From assembly GCA_035525365.1 (NCBI GenBank), contig DATLEK010000018.1, forward strand, positions 1-64,000: a stretch of DNA of 64,000 nucleotides. The letters run 5' to 3'. Shown one piece after another: positions 9,537-18,531 of the stretch. The stretch is from GCA-2861595 sp035525365 (GTDB lineage: Bacteria > Actinomycetota > Acidimicrobiia > Acidimicrobiales > GCA-2861595). Both the position numbers and the translations under genes were made by a program. Positions within the stretch are counted from its first letter, which is position 1, and each line of letters starts with the position of its first letter. The notes under the pieces were generated by a model. That model made no database searches, was not told the origin of the DNA, and saw only the letters and a list, made by a program, of their open reading frames with translations.

Positions 9537-10807
9537 GGCGATTCGGATCATCCATTGGCCGTCTAGCTTCGTCCGCCATTGCGCTCGGCCGCACAGCCGG
9601 GAGCGCACAATTCTTTGGGCCAAAACGAGAATCAGGACAGGTGTGTCTTGGTCGCGAGTTGTCACGGGCCCGGGTTTTCATCGCAAGCCACGAACTTTTT
9701 GAGGATGGCCCCACCCAGGCACTGGAGCGTCACCTCGCTCCGAAGGTCAGGAACCTCGAAGTCGTCCTTCTACCGTTTGCTGAGGCGCCCGAACCGCGTT
9801 GCGGGTACCGCAGCTATACGGACAACGTCCGAAAAGTCAACCAGCGATGGTCAACGCCCCACTGGATGACGAGGCAGCCATTCATATGGCCGCGTGACGC
9901 AGGGTTTCTAGTCTTTCATTGTCTTCGATCTCGCGGCGCACTAGACCTATACCTCGGAGTTGACCCTTTTACCTGCGCCATCGGGCTTCTGCTTCGCCAC
10001 CTCAGGTTTCACCGTGCGGCTGTGGTTTTTTACTCAATCGACTACGTTCCCAATCGTTTTGGCCTAAGGTTGCTGAACATCATTTACCATCATATCGACG
10101 AATGGAGTAGTCGCCATGCGGACATCGTGTGGAATGTCTCGGTCGGAATCGAGCGGGGGCGCTCAGAGCGGTGTCCCTCGGGCCGGCGAGCCCCTCATCT
10201 TGTCGTACCCATTGGCGTAACTTCCATAGTAGGATCGCCGCAGACATTCCCGTTTCCCAGGCTCGTCTTTGTAGGCAACGTCCTAGAGAAGCAGGGGGTG
10301 CAGCACCTTCTGGCAGCTCTGCCGATTGTGGCTGCTCAGATTTCCCGAATTGAGCTTGTGGTCGTGGGCACTGGACCTTACTTGGCCTCTCTGCGCAGGC
10401 TCGCATCAGCACTCGGGGTCAACGCCCACGTCCGGTTCCTCGGGCACATTAAGTCCGAGAAAGCTTTAGATGAAATCTTGGCGCTCGGGGGAATCGGTGC
10501 AGCGGTTTACGACTGCGACGCGTCATCGTTTACGCGTTACGCGGACCCAGGAAAGGTCAAACGCTACTTGGCTGCCGGACTCCCGATTCTCATAACAGAC
10601 GTGCCTGATGTGGCGCGGTTGCTCGCCGATCGGGGTGCCGCCGTACTGGTCGAACCAACCGCCGACGCAGTGGCAACAGCGACCATTCGTCTTCTCCGGG
10701 ACCCTGATGCGTTCCAAGCTGCTTCACGGGCGGCTCTCCAGTCAGCTGCCGGACTAACGTGGAACGAAATATTCGACTGGGCGCTGATGGAGAGCGGCAT
10801 CTTGTGA
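9533..10807 (+). CDS. Family 4 glycosyltransferase
   Basis: 424 residues; ATGA overlap of 4 bp with the upstream gene. The C-terminal GT-B half is clear: LVFVGNVLEKQGVQHLLAAL near 240, VVVGTGPYLASLRRL, then VRFLGHIKSEKALDEIL, and a divergent donor loop YADPGKVKRYLAAGLPILIT near 325. The N-terminal half is less conserved and its first 50 residues look irregular. Likely transfers a sugar to the growing glycan. The next gene starts inside its stop (GTGA). Confidence 0.85.
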   Translation: MRRFGSSIGRLASSAIALGRTAGSAQFFGPKRESGQVCLGRELSRARVFIASHELFEDGPTQALERHLAPKVRNLEVVLLPFAEAPEPRCGYRSYTDNVRKVNQRWSTPHWMTRQPFIWPRDAGFLVFHCLRSRGALDLYLGVDPFTCAIGLLLRHLRFHRAAVVFYSIDYVPNRFGLRLLNIIYHHIDEWSSRHADIVWNVSVGIERGRSERCPSGRRAPHLVVPIGVTSIVGSPQTFPFPRLVFVGNVLEKQGVQHLLAALPIVAAQISRIELVVVGTGPYLASLRRLASALGVNAHVRFLGHIKSEKALDEILALGGIGAAVYDCDASSFTRYADPGKVKRYLAAGLPILITDVPDVARLLADRGAAVLVEPTADAVATATIRLLRDPDAFQAASRAALQSAAGLTWNEIFDWALMESGIL

Positions 10808-11625
10808 GGCATCACGCCAAGGCGAAGAGGATCACTGCGAAACTTGGCCATTCAGCGGCCCGCCAATTGGGACGGGGAACCGCTCTCCTGCGCGTGACCA
10901 GCCGACTTGAGCGGCACCTCATGTCTTTGCACCCCGAGGCCCGGCGTCGCTCGAGTCGTCTGCTCTCAATCTATCAAAAGCTGATTGGGCCGGGAGATCT
11001 TTGTTTCGATGTTGGTGCGCATGTTGGAGTCCGAACTGAACTATTCCGTTCCCTTGGCGCTCGCGTGATTGCAGTCGAACCCCAACCAGACCTTGCTGCC
11101 CGTCTGGCGCGCCGCTGGGCTGGAGATAGCAATGTGACGGTGGTCGCCAAGGCGTTGGGAGCCACCCCGGGTTGTGGGTTCCTCGCCATCCCTCCGGGAG
11201 CCAGCAAGATCGCGTCAATGGCCCCTCGCTGGAGAACCGGGCGCTTTTCGGATTATGATTGGAATAGGACGATTGCCATCGAGGTAGGGACGCTCGACTC
11301 GATCATAAGTTGCTACGGCACACCGGCCTTCTGCAAAATCGATGTAGAGGGTTACGAGCTCCAGGTCCTTTATGGACTTTCACGCCCCCTTCCAGTTCTA
11401 TCTATTGAGTTCACCAGCGAGTTTCTTGATGATCTTGAGGCGTGCCTCGCGTATCTCCAGTCATTTGGCGAACTCAGGGTGAACTTCACCGTTCAGGAGG
11501 ATGCCCGATGGAGCTTTCCTGAATGGATACCGCCGAAGGCCGTGTTAGACTCGCTGCAACAGCTTGTAATGCATCACCCAGACCTCTGGGGAGATGTATA
11601 CGTTGCTACCGCTAAATCCGGGTAA
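10804..11625 (+). CDS. FkbM family methyltransferase
   Basis: 273 residues from GTG 10804, which overlaps the preceding TGA by 4 bp; the frame is open further upstream but this coupling decides the start. SAM-binding motif I is LCFDVGAHVGVRTELFRSLG near residues 60-80 and motif II is VIAVEPQPDLAARL; FCKIDVEGYELQVLYGL near 175 is the diagnostic FkbM block. These enzymes O-methylate sugars or polyketides, and here a sugar hydroxyl on the surface glycan is likely. It converges with the next gene, overlapping it by 14 bp. Confidence 0.88.
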   Translation: MRHHAKAKRITAKLGHSAARQLGRGTALLRVTSRLERHLMSLHPEARRRSSRLLSIYQKLIGPGDLCFDVGAHVGVRTELFRSLGARVIAVEPQPDLAARLARRWAGDSNVTVVAKALGATPGCGFLAIPPGASKIASMAPRWRTGRFSDYDWNRTIAIEVGTLDSIISCYGTPAFCKIDVEGYELQVLYGLSRPLPVLSIEFTSEFLDDLEACLAYLQSFGELRVNFTVQEDARWSFPEWIPPKAVLDSLQQLVMHHPDLWGDVYVATAKSG

Positions 11626-12418
11626 AATTATACATCCCGCATGCATACCCTGCATTTGCCAACCCATCGAGGTCTGCTGGCGCGACGAAGACCGCATCGT
11701 CTGTAACTGCTGCAGCCTCAAGCAGGACAAGTTCTGGAAAATACTCAATGACCTGGCGCGGTGCCAGCACGCGATGAGCATTGAAACAGACCCTGCTCCT
11801 TCCGATTGGAACCGAGAGCAAGAGTCGGCCACCAGCTGCAAGAACCCGCTCAAGCTCCCGGCACAACTTCTCTGTGCCATAAGGATCAAGCGCGTCACCA
11901 TATCGCCCAAGACCCACATGCTCCGCGACGTGGAGGCACGAGATAGAACTCAGTGATGCATTTGGAAATGGGAGATGCAGTCCATCCGCAGACAATCGAT
12001 GCAACTGGTCGAGACTCGCACTCAGTGGACGAATGTCAACGAAGACAGTTGGTATTGCCGACGATAGCGTTCCGATCAGACTCAGATCTGAACCAACATC
12101 TACGTGCAAAGCGGGCATCACATCGAAGATATGCTTCGCTGCCCAGGCGTTCTGATAGAAGTAGTGCGCGTCGAACGCTGTCACATCCGTACGGTCGTGA
12201 AGCCTGGGATGGGTATCACTGATTCGAATATGTTCGGCGCCTGGAAGATGGCGGTATGCCCGCCAATCGAGGAGATATCTCAGGAATCCAGGACCGGAAC
12301 CAACGAGGCGGACTGGGTCAAGGATGGAATCGACCCAGTGGTGCAAGCATGCAAGCCATCGAGGCGGGTTGGAGTGCCGACGACCACCAAAGGACTTGAA
12401 TGAATTGCCGGGGCTCAT
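11612..12418 (-). CDS. DUF268 protein, methyltransferase-like
   Basis: 268 residues. Blocks HVDVGSDLSLIGTLSS, VFVDIRPLSASLDQL, CLHVAEHVGLGRYGDALDPY and LLLSVPIGRSRVCFNAHRV match the DUF268 family, a class I SAM-methyltransferase-like fold (the VDVG stretch replaces motif I; AEHVG and LLSVP sit where the post-I loop and strand 5 fall). Substrate unknown. It overlaps the upstream GT4 gene by 4 bp (ATGA), so the two form a minus-strand operon with the flippase fusion. Confidence 0.82.
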   Translation of the reverse strand: MSPGNSFKSFGGRRHSNPPRWLACLHHWVDSILDPVRLVGSGPGFLRYLLDWRAYRHLPGAEHIRISDTHPRLHDRTDVTAFDAHYFYQNAWAAKHIFDVMPALHVDVGSDLSLIGTLSSAIPTVFVDIRPLSASLDQLHRLSADGLHLPFPNASLSSISCLHVAEHVGLGRYGDALDPYGTEKLCRELERVLAAGGRLLLSVPIGRSRVCFNAHRVLAPRQVIEYFPELVLLEAAAVTDDAVFVAPADLDGLANAGYACGMYNFTRI

Positions 12419-13491
12419 TCGTTCGGACTATCGGCGGAAGGCGCCGCGAGATTGCTGAGGATCGCTGATGCTACGGTCGCCCAGGAGACGGTATCAGCGA
12501 GTAGGCTGACGAGGCCTGGGCTGCGAAATTCTGGCATGCGTCTCACTAGGTCAGCGGCGAGGGACTCGGGATTGGGCTCAACTAAATAGCCACCTGAGCC
12601 TGCAACAGAGTCACGAAGACCTGGAACGTCGTAAGCGACTGCGGGTGTGCCGACCGTCGCCGCCTCGCTGATGGTCATTCCCCAACCCTCGCGCACCGAT
12701 GTCGCGACGATGACGTGCGCCCTGCTCATGAGTTCGAGCTTCTCCTTTTCGGAGACTCGGCCGAAGAAGGTCGCTTCGGCGTGCTTCCCTTGGAGCCGCT
12801 GCTCCTGCGGACCAGATCCGATGACCCAGGCCCGCAAATCTGGCAGCCGGACGCGTGCTATTTCGGTGGCTCGAAGCGCGTGGGATGGCCTTTTGTTGGC
12901 CGTAAGTCGACCGACGAACACTACGGTGGGTTCTGCTTCCTTCGGTCCAGCTGAGGGCAACTCGACTCCTTGGGTACCAACAGGCACGATGGACACATTC
13001 GAGAGGCCGTAGTCAGCTAGCGAGGCGCGACTGGACTCGGAGATCGTCATTACTGGCACGTCGCGATACACACGGAGCCATCGAGGCTCCAAAAAATACC
13101 GTCCAATTACGGCGATCGGAAACGGGACCTCGTAGAACCAGACCTCGCGACAGACCTGGAAGATAAGTGCGACCACAGGCACATCACGGACGAATTTGGG
13201 ACACAGGAAAGGTCGTGTGTTCACGACATCCACCACGATGTCGAAGTGACCCTTGCCTTCGCGCTCGTAGAACCGGCGTGCCTCTCGATACACGCCGAAA
13301 CGGCCACCTCGGCGCACGATCTTGATTCTGTCCACCTCCTCGACCGAGGGACGGCCTTCCACCGCGCTCGTGAACCAGGTCACCTCGTGGCCCCACTCCA
13401 CCCAATGCTTGGCCACGTTGTGGGTGTAGACCTCGGCGCCGCCGGCCCTGGGGTGCGCCATGTCACGCCAGTTGTAGATGAGGATGCGCAT
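12415..13491 (-). CDS. Family 4 glycosyltransferase
   Basis: 358 residues. Starts MRILIYNWRDMAHPRAGGAE, where the glycine-rich acceptor loop AGGAEVY is typical of GT4 enzymes. The C-terminal domain has VVFVGRLTANKRPSHALRA, WVIGSGPQEQRLQ and the E-x7-E site in SVREGWGMTISEAATVGTPA. GT-B fold, retaining, nucleotide-sugar donor. It starts 1 bp after the stop of the flippase fusion gene (which ends at 13492), so translation is likely coupled. Confidence 0.9.
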   Translation of the reverse strand: MRILIYNWRDMAHPRAGGAEVYTHNVAKHWVEWGHEVTWFTSAVEGRPSVEEVDRIKIVRRGGRFGVYREARRFYEREGKGHFDIVVDVVNTRPFLCPKFVRDVPVVALIFQVCREVWFYEVPFPIAVIGRYFLEPRWLRVYRDVPVMTISESSRASLADYGLSNVSIVPVGTQGVELPSAGPKEAEPTVVFVGRLTANKRPSHALRATEIARVRLPDLRAWVIGSGPQEQRLQGKHAEATFFGRVSEKEKLELMSRAHVIVATSVREGWGMTISEAATVGTPAVAYDVPGLRDSVAGSGGYLVEPNPESLAADLVRRMPEFRSPGLVSLLADTVSWATVASAILSNLAAPSADSPNE

Positions 13492-15579
13492 TTAGCGAAC
13501 AACGGGCTGGCCAGCCAGCACATTCGGCGCCGTTTCGCCCCTCCGTCGGGGCCCGTAGAAGCCGAGCAGTCTGAGCCTGTAGAAGATGGCGAGGGTGTCC
13601 ACAAACATTGGCCAGACGGATTTCATCGAGACTGTGCTGGAGAAGCGTTCTGTTATGGCCACGGGTGCCTCCACGAACCTGCTCCAGCCCAGGCGGCGGG
13701 CGACGACGAACAGCTCAAGGTCGAATGCGAACCGCTTTTCCACCATGCGGGGGAGAGCTTGGGCGAGAACCTCTCGGCGCACCAACTTGAGGCCGGTCTG
13801 GGTGTCGCGGACGTCGAGGCGGAAGAGCACCCGGATGAGCTGCTGGTAGCCCCACGAGTAGATCCGCCGGAGGGGTGGGTAGTCGACTGCGGACAGAGGA
13901 TGGCGCTTGCTGCCGAGAACCACGTCCGGTTCCTCGTCCGCCGCCAGGTCGAGGAACGGGAGGAGCAGGGTCGGGTCCAGGTCGCCGTCGGCATCGATGA
14001 AACCGATATAGCGACCACGCCCCATGGACAGACCGACCCGCAGGGCCTGGCCTTTCCCGCGGTTGCGAGCCAAGTCGACGAAGCGAACCATCTCTGGGTC
14101 GAGCCCAGCCAAAGAGCGTTCACTGCCGTCGGTGCAACCGTCGGACACGGCGACGACCTCGAACGACGATCCCGACGACGCCAGCACCTCGACAAGACGG
14201 TCGATGTTGGGGCGAAATCTCGGTCCAGGGTTGTAGAAGGGCACCACGATGGTGACGTCACGGTCGGCCTCGGGCAGGTCCCACAGGTCGCGACCGAGCG
14301 AAAGGGCGGCGAGGTCGGCGTCATCGTCGGCGCGGAAAGCAGCCCACAGCATCAGGACGGCCACTGTGCCGGCTGCAACGACCACCACCCAGGCCAGGGC
14401 CAGGGGACTGGAGTGCCATAAGACAGCGCCGGCGCCGGCGAATGCGATGCCGGCCCAGGACATGGAGGCGGCCGCCCGATTCTGGCGGGCGAGGTGGAAG
14501 TGCATCAGCAGTCCGGAAAGGGCGAAAAAGGCGCCGGCAACGGCAAGTATCCCCACTACGGCGGTGGAGGCGGCGAACTGCGGACCGAACAACAGGCGGA
14601 TCACCAGCGACGATCCCACCACCGCGAATGCGGCTGCGCCGAAGGCCAGAACTCCCACAACGGCCAAAGCCTGCACCAGCGCGGCTCTTGCCTTCGAGAA
14701 CGAGGCACCCGCAGCCACGAAGCGCGGGAAGGCGACGAACGAAACGGCACCGGGGAGGAACATGGCCGCGGTGGCCGCGGTCCAGGCCGCGGCGAAGAAG
14801 CCTGACTCGGCTCTGGGGAGATAGTGACGGGCCAGGACCGTGCCGATCCCGGTGAACAGCCAGAAACCCACCATGGCGACAAGCGCAGAGCTGGTGTCGC
14901 TCCAGCGGGTCCGCAGCGGCTCCACGTCCTCCGCCTCCTGAAGCATGGAACGCATCCCGGGAAGGAGTACGGCGGCCTCCACCACCGCGGCGATCACCGA
15001 GGCGGCCACCGCACCGTTGACGCCGGCGCCGGCCTCCACGAGGATCACCCCGAGGATGAGGCGCGCCAGGCCCCCGATAACCGTGGCCAGGGCGACCAGC
15101 TTGAACCTCATCTCCCCCAGCAGCACCGCCCGGGGCACAAGGCCGATGGCGACGGGTACTGCGTAGGCGCTCAGGAGCAGCGCCGTGGAGATTGACGGAA
15201 GGTGGAGGAACGAGCGCAGGAGCGGTGATGCCGCGGCCAACAAGAGAGCAGCGCCCGAACCCCAAAGAACCGCCTCGGCCAGCAGGGGGCCGGCCACCAC
15301 AGGAACTATGGCGCCGTCCTCGCCTGACCGCCTTGCTGCGACCTCACGGGTTATGACCACCTGGAGCGCCCCTGCCGGAACGGTGAGCACGAGGATGATC
15401 CCCAGCAGAGCGCCAAGGGCGCCATAGGAGTCAGGGCCGAGGCGGCGGCTGATGATGAAGTGGAAGGCGAAGTTGGTGGCGTTGACCGCAGTGAGGCCGG
15501 CCACCAGCATGATCCCGCCGCCGGCGACGAGTTGGGATCCCCGCAGCCCCCCTAGCTTGACGGAGAGACGACCAGCCAT
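13492..15579 (-). CDS. Polysaccharide flippase fused to family 2 glycosyltransferase
   Basis: 695 residues. Residues 1 to about 425 are a polytopic membrane domain of 12-14 helices resembling MOP/Wzx flippases (starts LVAGGGIMLVAGLTAVNATN, then SRRLGPDSYGALGALLGI, a typical Wzx signature). From about residue 437 a dolichyl-phosphate mannosyltransferase-like GT2 domain follows: VTIVVPFYNPG, VSDGCTDGS, the DxD in GFIDADGDLDP and QTGLKLVRREVL. One polypeptide thus would join lipid-linked sugar synthesis or transfer to translocation. The start ATG (15577-15579) shares two bases with the divergent gene's ATG in CCATGG; no strong SD is near, so a leaderless start or a later start (Met at about residue 24) remains possible. 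Confidence 0.88.
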   Translation of the reverse strand: MAGRLSVKLGGLRGSQLVAGGGIMLVAGLTAVNATNFAFHFIISRRLGPDSYGALGALLGIILVLTVPAGALQVVITREVAARRSGEDGAIVPVVAGPLLAEAVLWGSGAALLLAAASPLLRSFLHLPSISTALLLSAYAVPVAIGLVPRAVLLGEMRFKLVALATVIGGLARLILGVILVEAGAGVNGAVAASVIAAVVEAAVLLPGMRSMLQEAEDVEPLRTRWSDTSSALVAMVGFWLFTGIGTVLARHYLPRAESGFFAAAWTAATAAMFLPGAVSFVAFPRFVAAGASFSKARAALVQALAVVGVLAFGAAAFAVVGSSLVIRLLFGPQFAASTAVVGILAVAGAFFALSGLLMHFHLARQNRAAASMSWAGIAFAGAGAVLWHSSPLALAWVVVVAAGTVAVLMLWAAFRADDDADLAALSLGRDLWDLPEADRDVTIVVPFYNPGPRFRPNIDRLVEVLASSGSSFEVVAVSDGCTDGSERSLAGLDPEMVRFVDLARNRGKGQALRVGLSMGRGRYIGFIDADGDLDPTLLLPFLDLAADEEPDVVLGSKRHPLSAVDYPPLRRIYSWGYQQLIRVLFRLDVRDTQTGLKLVRREVLAQALPRMVEKRFAFDLELFVVARRLGWSRFVEAPVAITERFSSTVSMKSVWPMFVDTLAIFYRLRLLGFYGPRRRGETAPNVLAGQPVVR

Positions 15580-17725
15580 GGGAACGCGCCTGCCACCTTC
15601 CTCGATCCTTCAGGACATCGGGGATCTGCCCGAGCGGGAACAGGATACCGGCGCCCTTCCCGTGCCCCGCCGGCACGAGCAACTGGTCACTCTCGCTCAG
15701 GTCAGCATCGCCGCAGCTGTCGGTATGGCGGTGGTGCTGCCGTGGCTCGGCCAGGTCCTGCTGCTCGATTGGGTGCTCGGGCCTCACGTACCGGTCCCCC
15801 GCTCGTTCTGGGGCCTGGACGACGGTCTTCAGTCCGGGATGCCCCTGGCGCTGCTGATCGTGGGCGTCACACACCTGGTCGGAGCGGTGACACTGAGCTG
15901 GCTGGTCATAGCGGCCGCTCTCGTGGTCGGTGGCGTCGGTGCGGGGCGATTGGTGAGTGGGACCCTTTGGGCTCGCCTCGCCGCCGGCACGCTTTACGTC
16001 GTCAACCCGCTGATGTTCGACCGGATCTTCGCAGGCCACGTCGGCTACCTCCTGGCCTACGCGGTACTGCCATTCGCCGCCAGCTCGATCTTGCGGTGGA
16101 GGGACCACATCTCGTGGCGGGGCATGCGACCGGCGCTGTGGCTGGCCCTCGCCACCGTCCTCACGCCCCACTTCTTCTGGATCGGGGGGGTGGTCCTGCT
16201 GGCCCATGTCGTCACCAGCAGGACCAGGCGTTCCCTCGCCTGGGTCGGCCTCGTCGTGGGCGCCACCTTGCTGACCAGCGCCTACTTCATCGTGCCTTCG
16301 GTGGGGCGGTCGGCGAATGTGCGGGTGGGCGAGCCCGATCTGGTCGCCTACCGCACCCGCGCCGATCCCACCTTTGGGCTCGCCTTCAACGTCGCCGGTC
16401 TTTACGGGTTCTGGCGGCCCGAGCCGAAGCTTCCCAAGGAGGATGTGGGCGGCTGGCCGGTGTTCCTCGGGGCCATCGTCCTCCTTGGCGGCGCCGGGCT
16501 CTGGAAGGCCGGTCGCTCCCGGGACGAGGCCAGTCGCCATCTGGCCCACATGCTCGCTGTCGGCGGAGCGGTCGGCTTCGTGCTCGCGCTCGGCGATCAG
16601 GGGCCCACGGGGCCGGCGTTCCGGTTCCTCTTCGATCACCTGCCCGGGTTCGCCATCATGCGGGAGCCCCAGAAGTTCGTGGCGCTGCTGGCGCTGGCCT
16701 ACGCGGTCGGCTTCGGCTTCGCCGTAAACGATCTGACCCGCCGGACACGGGGCAGGCGGGGGCGCCTGGCCGTGGGTGCGCTGGCGGTTGGGCTGCCGAT
16801 CCTCTACACCCCGACCCTGTTCTTCGGCCTGGCCGGCCGGGTGGATACCACGCAATATCCCTCCTCCTGGGCGACCGCTGACCGGCTCATGGGCACCGGC
16901 GACGGCAAGGTGTTGTTCCTCCCCTGGCACCAGTACCTGGCCTTCCCCTTCACCGGCCGGGTGATCGCCAACCCCGCCGACGGGGTCTTCCGCCGCGATG
17001 CCATCGAGGGCGACAACGTGGAGCTGGCCAACCTGGCCACGTCGTCCACGCTGACCCGCTCCGCCTATCTCGAGTTCCTCTTCGCCAACGGCGAGAAGCT
17101 GTGCGCCTTCGGTGCCCTCACAGCGCCCCTCGGGGTGGAGTACGTGGCCCTGGCCGCGGGGGCGGACAGCCCGCGGTACCGGCCATGGCTCGACCGCCAG
17201 GTGGACCTGAAGCGCGTCCTCGACCGCCCGGAGATGGTGCTCTACCGCAACACCGCCTATGCCGGCGTCGGTAGCCGAACCGCCCGACCGAGCCGCGCTG
17301 CGGACTGGGGAGATCTCGCGACCCTCGTCAACAGAGGGGTACTCGAGCCGGGCCCATACCGGGTCACCGTCCAGGGGCCGGGGCCGGTGGCGCCGGAGTC
17401 CTGCGACGGCGCGCGCCCAGCGCCGGCGTCCGGTGGCACTGATGCGGTGAGAACGGCGTCACCCGTCGCCTACCGCGTGCCGCCGGGCCCAGCTGGCTTC
17501 GTCGGCCTGCCCGAGCCCTTCGACCCGAGCTGGCGCCTCGACGGCCGAAAGCCCGTCGAGTTGGCCGGCGGCACGGTCGGTTTCGCCACCGACGGGTCCC
17601 CGGGAACGGCCCGGTTCGGCCAATGGAGACGGGTGCTGGCCGGCTACTCGATCTCGATGGTGGCCGTCGTGGCTCTGGCAGTAGGTGGCCCGCTCACCGC
17701 CCGGTTCCGCCGGCGCAGGGGCTGA
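15578..17725 (+). CDS. Large polytopic membrane protein, GT-C-like
   Basis: 715 residues from ATG 15578 (GGAGAG 10 bp upstream). After a 40-residue polar start, about 12-13 TM segments extend to about residue 450, with an extracytoplasmic soluble part (about 450-680) and a last TM helix (YSISMVAVVALAVGGPL) before a basic tail. VNPLMFDRIFAGHVGYLLAY and FAIMREPQKFVALLALAY resemble actinobacterial membrane glycosyltransferases and relatives of unknown function. It shares layout and one motif with the protein at 6.6 kb. Probably acts on lipid-linked glycan outside the membrane together with the divergent flippase. Function inferred. Confidence 0.8.
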   Translation: MGTRLPPSSILQDIGDLPEREQDTGALPVPRRHEQLVTLAQVSIAAAVGMAVVLPWLGQVLLLDWVLGPHVPVPRSFWGLDDGLQSGMPLALLIVGVTHLVGAVTLSWLVIAAALVVGGVGAGRLVSGTLWARLAAGTLYVVNPLMFDRIFAGHVGYLLAYAVLPFAASSILRWRDHISWRGMRPALWLALATVLTPHFFWIGGVVLLAHVVTSRTRRSLAWVGLVVGATLLTSAYFIVPSVGRSANVRVGEPDLVAYRTRADPTFGLAFNVAGLYGFWRPEPKLPKEDVGGWPVFLGAIVLLGGAGLWKAGRSRDEASRHLAHMLAVGGAVGFVLALGDQGPTGPAFRFLFDHLPGFAIMREPQKFVALLALAYAVGFGFAVNDLTRRTRGRRGRLAVGALAVGLPILYTPTLFFGLAGRVDTTQYPSSWATADRLMGTGDGKVLFLPWHQYLAFPFTGRVIANPADGVFRRDAIEGDNVELANLATSSTLTRSAYLEFLFANGEKLCAFGALTAPLGVEYVALAAGADSPRYRPWLDRQVDLKRVLDRPEMVLYRNTAYAGVGSRTARPSRAADWGDLATLVNRGVLEPGPYRVTVQGPGPVAPESCDGARPAPASGGTDAVRTASPVAYRVPPGPAGFVGLPEPFDPSWRLDGRKPVELAGGTVGFATDGSPGTARFGQWRRVLAGYSISMVAVVALAVGGPLTARFRRRRG

Positions 17726-17822
17726 CTGGCTTGCTCGGTCACACCCGATTGCTACGGTCGGTGCAGCTCGAAAGCGGGCGTCATCGCTTTCTCCCTTTTC
17801 AACCGGTTGATTTGGAGAGACA

Positions 17823-18010
17823 ATGACGATCAGTGAACAATCCCGGCACCACCTGCACCAAAAGCTCGAGGAGTTCCTCGGCCCTGACGAGGCGGCGACC
17901 CTGATGGAACATCTGCCTCCCCGAGGCTGGGCGGACGTGGCCACCAAGGCGGACCTCGATCATCAGTCAGCGATCACCAGGCGAGACCTCGAAGCTCTGG
18001 CGGCCGTTAC
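17823..18010 (+). pseudogene. Truncated small coiled-coil-type protein gene
   Basis: A proper start (SD GGAGAG, 4 bp before ATG 17823) opens a frame whose first 62 residues look authentic: HLHQKLEEFLGPDEAATLME and LPPRGWADVATKADLDHQSA. Proteins of this kind in actinobacteria usually continue into a coiled coil and end in a TM helix. Here the sequence changes at about 18,010 into the 3' end of an oppositely oriented PIN gene, and the remaining frame to 18,242 is arginine-rich nonsense. It is best read as a gene cut by recombination. Family assignment is from memory of similar sequences. Confidence 0.55.
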
Positions 18011-18210
18011 GAAACACGCTCCCTCCGAAGACCGGCGAACACTCCGGCGTCGCGTGGATGTCCACGGACTACTTCGGCCAGGACGGCGGCGACGGTGCCC
18101 ACGGGGAGCTCGCGGCGCCTCATCTCGGCCACCAGCGCCCGTACCCGGTCACGACGATCGGCAGGACCGTGGGCTACCGCCGAGATGGCCTCGCTGTCAA
18201 GCAACAGCAT
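18007..18210 (-). pseudogene. PIN-domain toxin, C-terminally truncated
   Basis: Only 67 residues, about half a normal PIN toxin (about 130). It keeps the N-terminal acidic site (LLLDSEAISA) and the second acidic site (VLAEVVRGHPRDAGVFAGLRR) but loses the C-terminal acidic residues needed for the metal-dependent RNase site, so it is probably inactive. The start overlaps the antitoxin stop by 1 bp, as in working VapBC pairs. The truncation point lies in a 45-bp sequence repeated at 21.1 kb. Confidence 0.75.
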
Positions 18211-18485
18211 CAGCCAGCGCGGCGGCTCTCAGGAGCCGGTGACCGCCCGGCATCCCACCTGTCCACGATCTGGGCGGCCCACTCCAAGGTCTCCGTCGCG
18301 ACAGGGCCGTGCTCTCGCTCCAGTTCCGCCAACCAGTCGTCGACCGCAGCCAAGTGGCGCAACTTGATCAGGTGTGCGCCCACCGCGCTGTCGACGGCGG
18401 CGGACAGGCTTCGAGCGCCGGCGATGTCACGGAGTTCGGCTAGTTGGCCGGCGTCGAGGGTAAGGGTAACTTTCTCTTTGGCCAT
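18210..18485 (-). CDS. Antitoxin partner of truncated PIN toxin
   Basis: 91 residues from ATG 18485. The start is chosen because a TANNNT-type -10 (TACTGT) sits 6 bp upstream, suggesting a leaderless transcript, and because sequence before it does not look coding. N-terminus KEKVTLTLDAGQLAELRDIA with SLSAAVDSAV resembles ribbon-helix-helix DNA-binding antitoxins; the charged C-terminal half would bind the toxin. With its toxin broken it is probably an orphan antitoxin. Confidence 0.7.
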   Translation of the reverse strand: MAKEKVTLTLDAGQLAELRDIAGARSLSAAVDSAVGAHLIKLRHLAAVDDWLAELEREHGPVATETLEWAAQIVDRWDAGRSPAPESRRAG

Positions 18486-18531
18486 TACCTTACAGTAGTA
18501 CCTTGACACAGGATATCGGCCAGGGCCTCCG

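Noticed and set aside
15431..16930. 499-residue minus-strand ORF
   Set aside because: Overlaps the membrane-protein gene at 15,578-17,725; its P/G/E/R/H-rich sequence has no domain.
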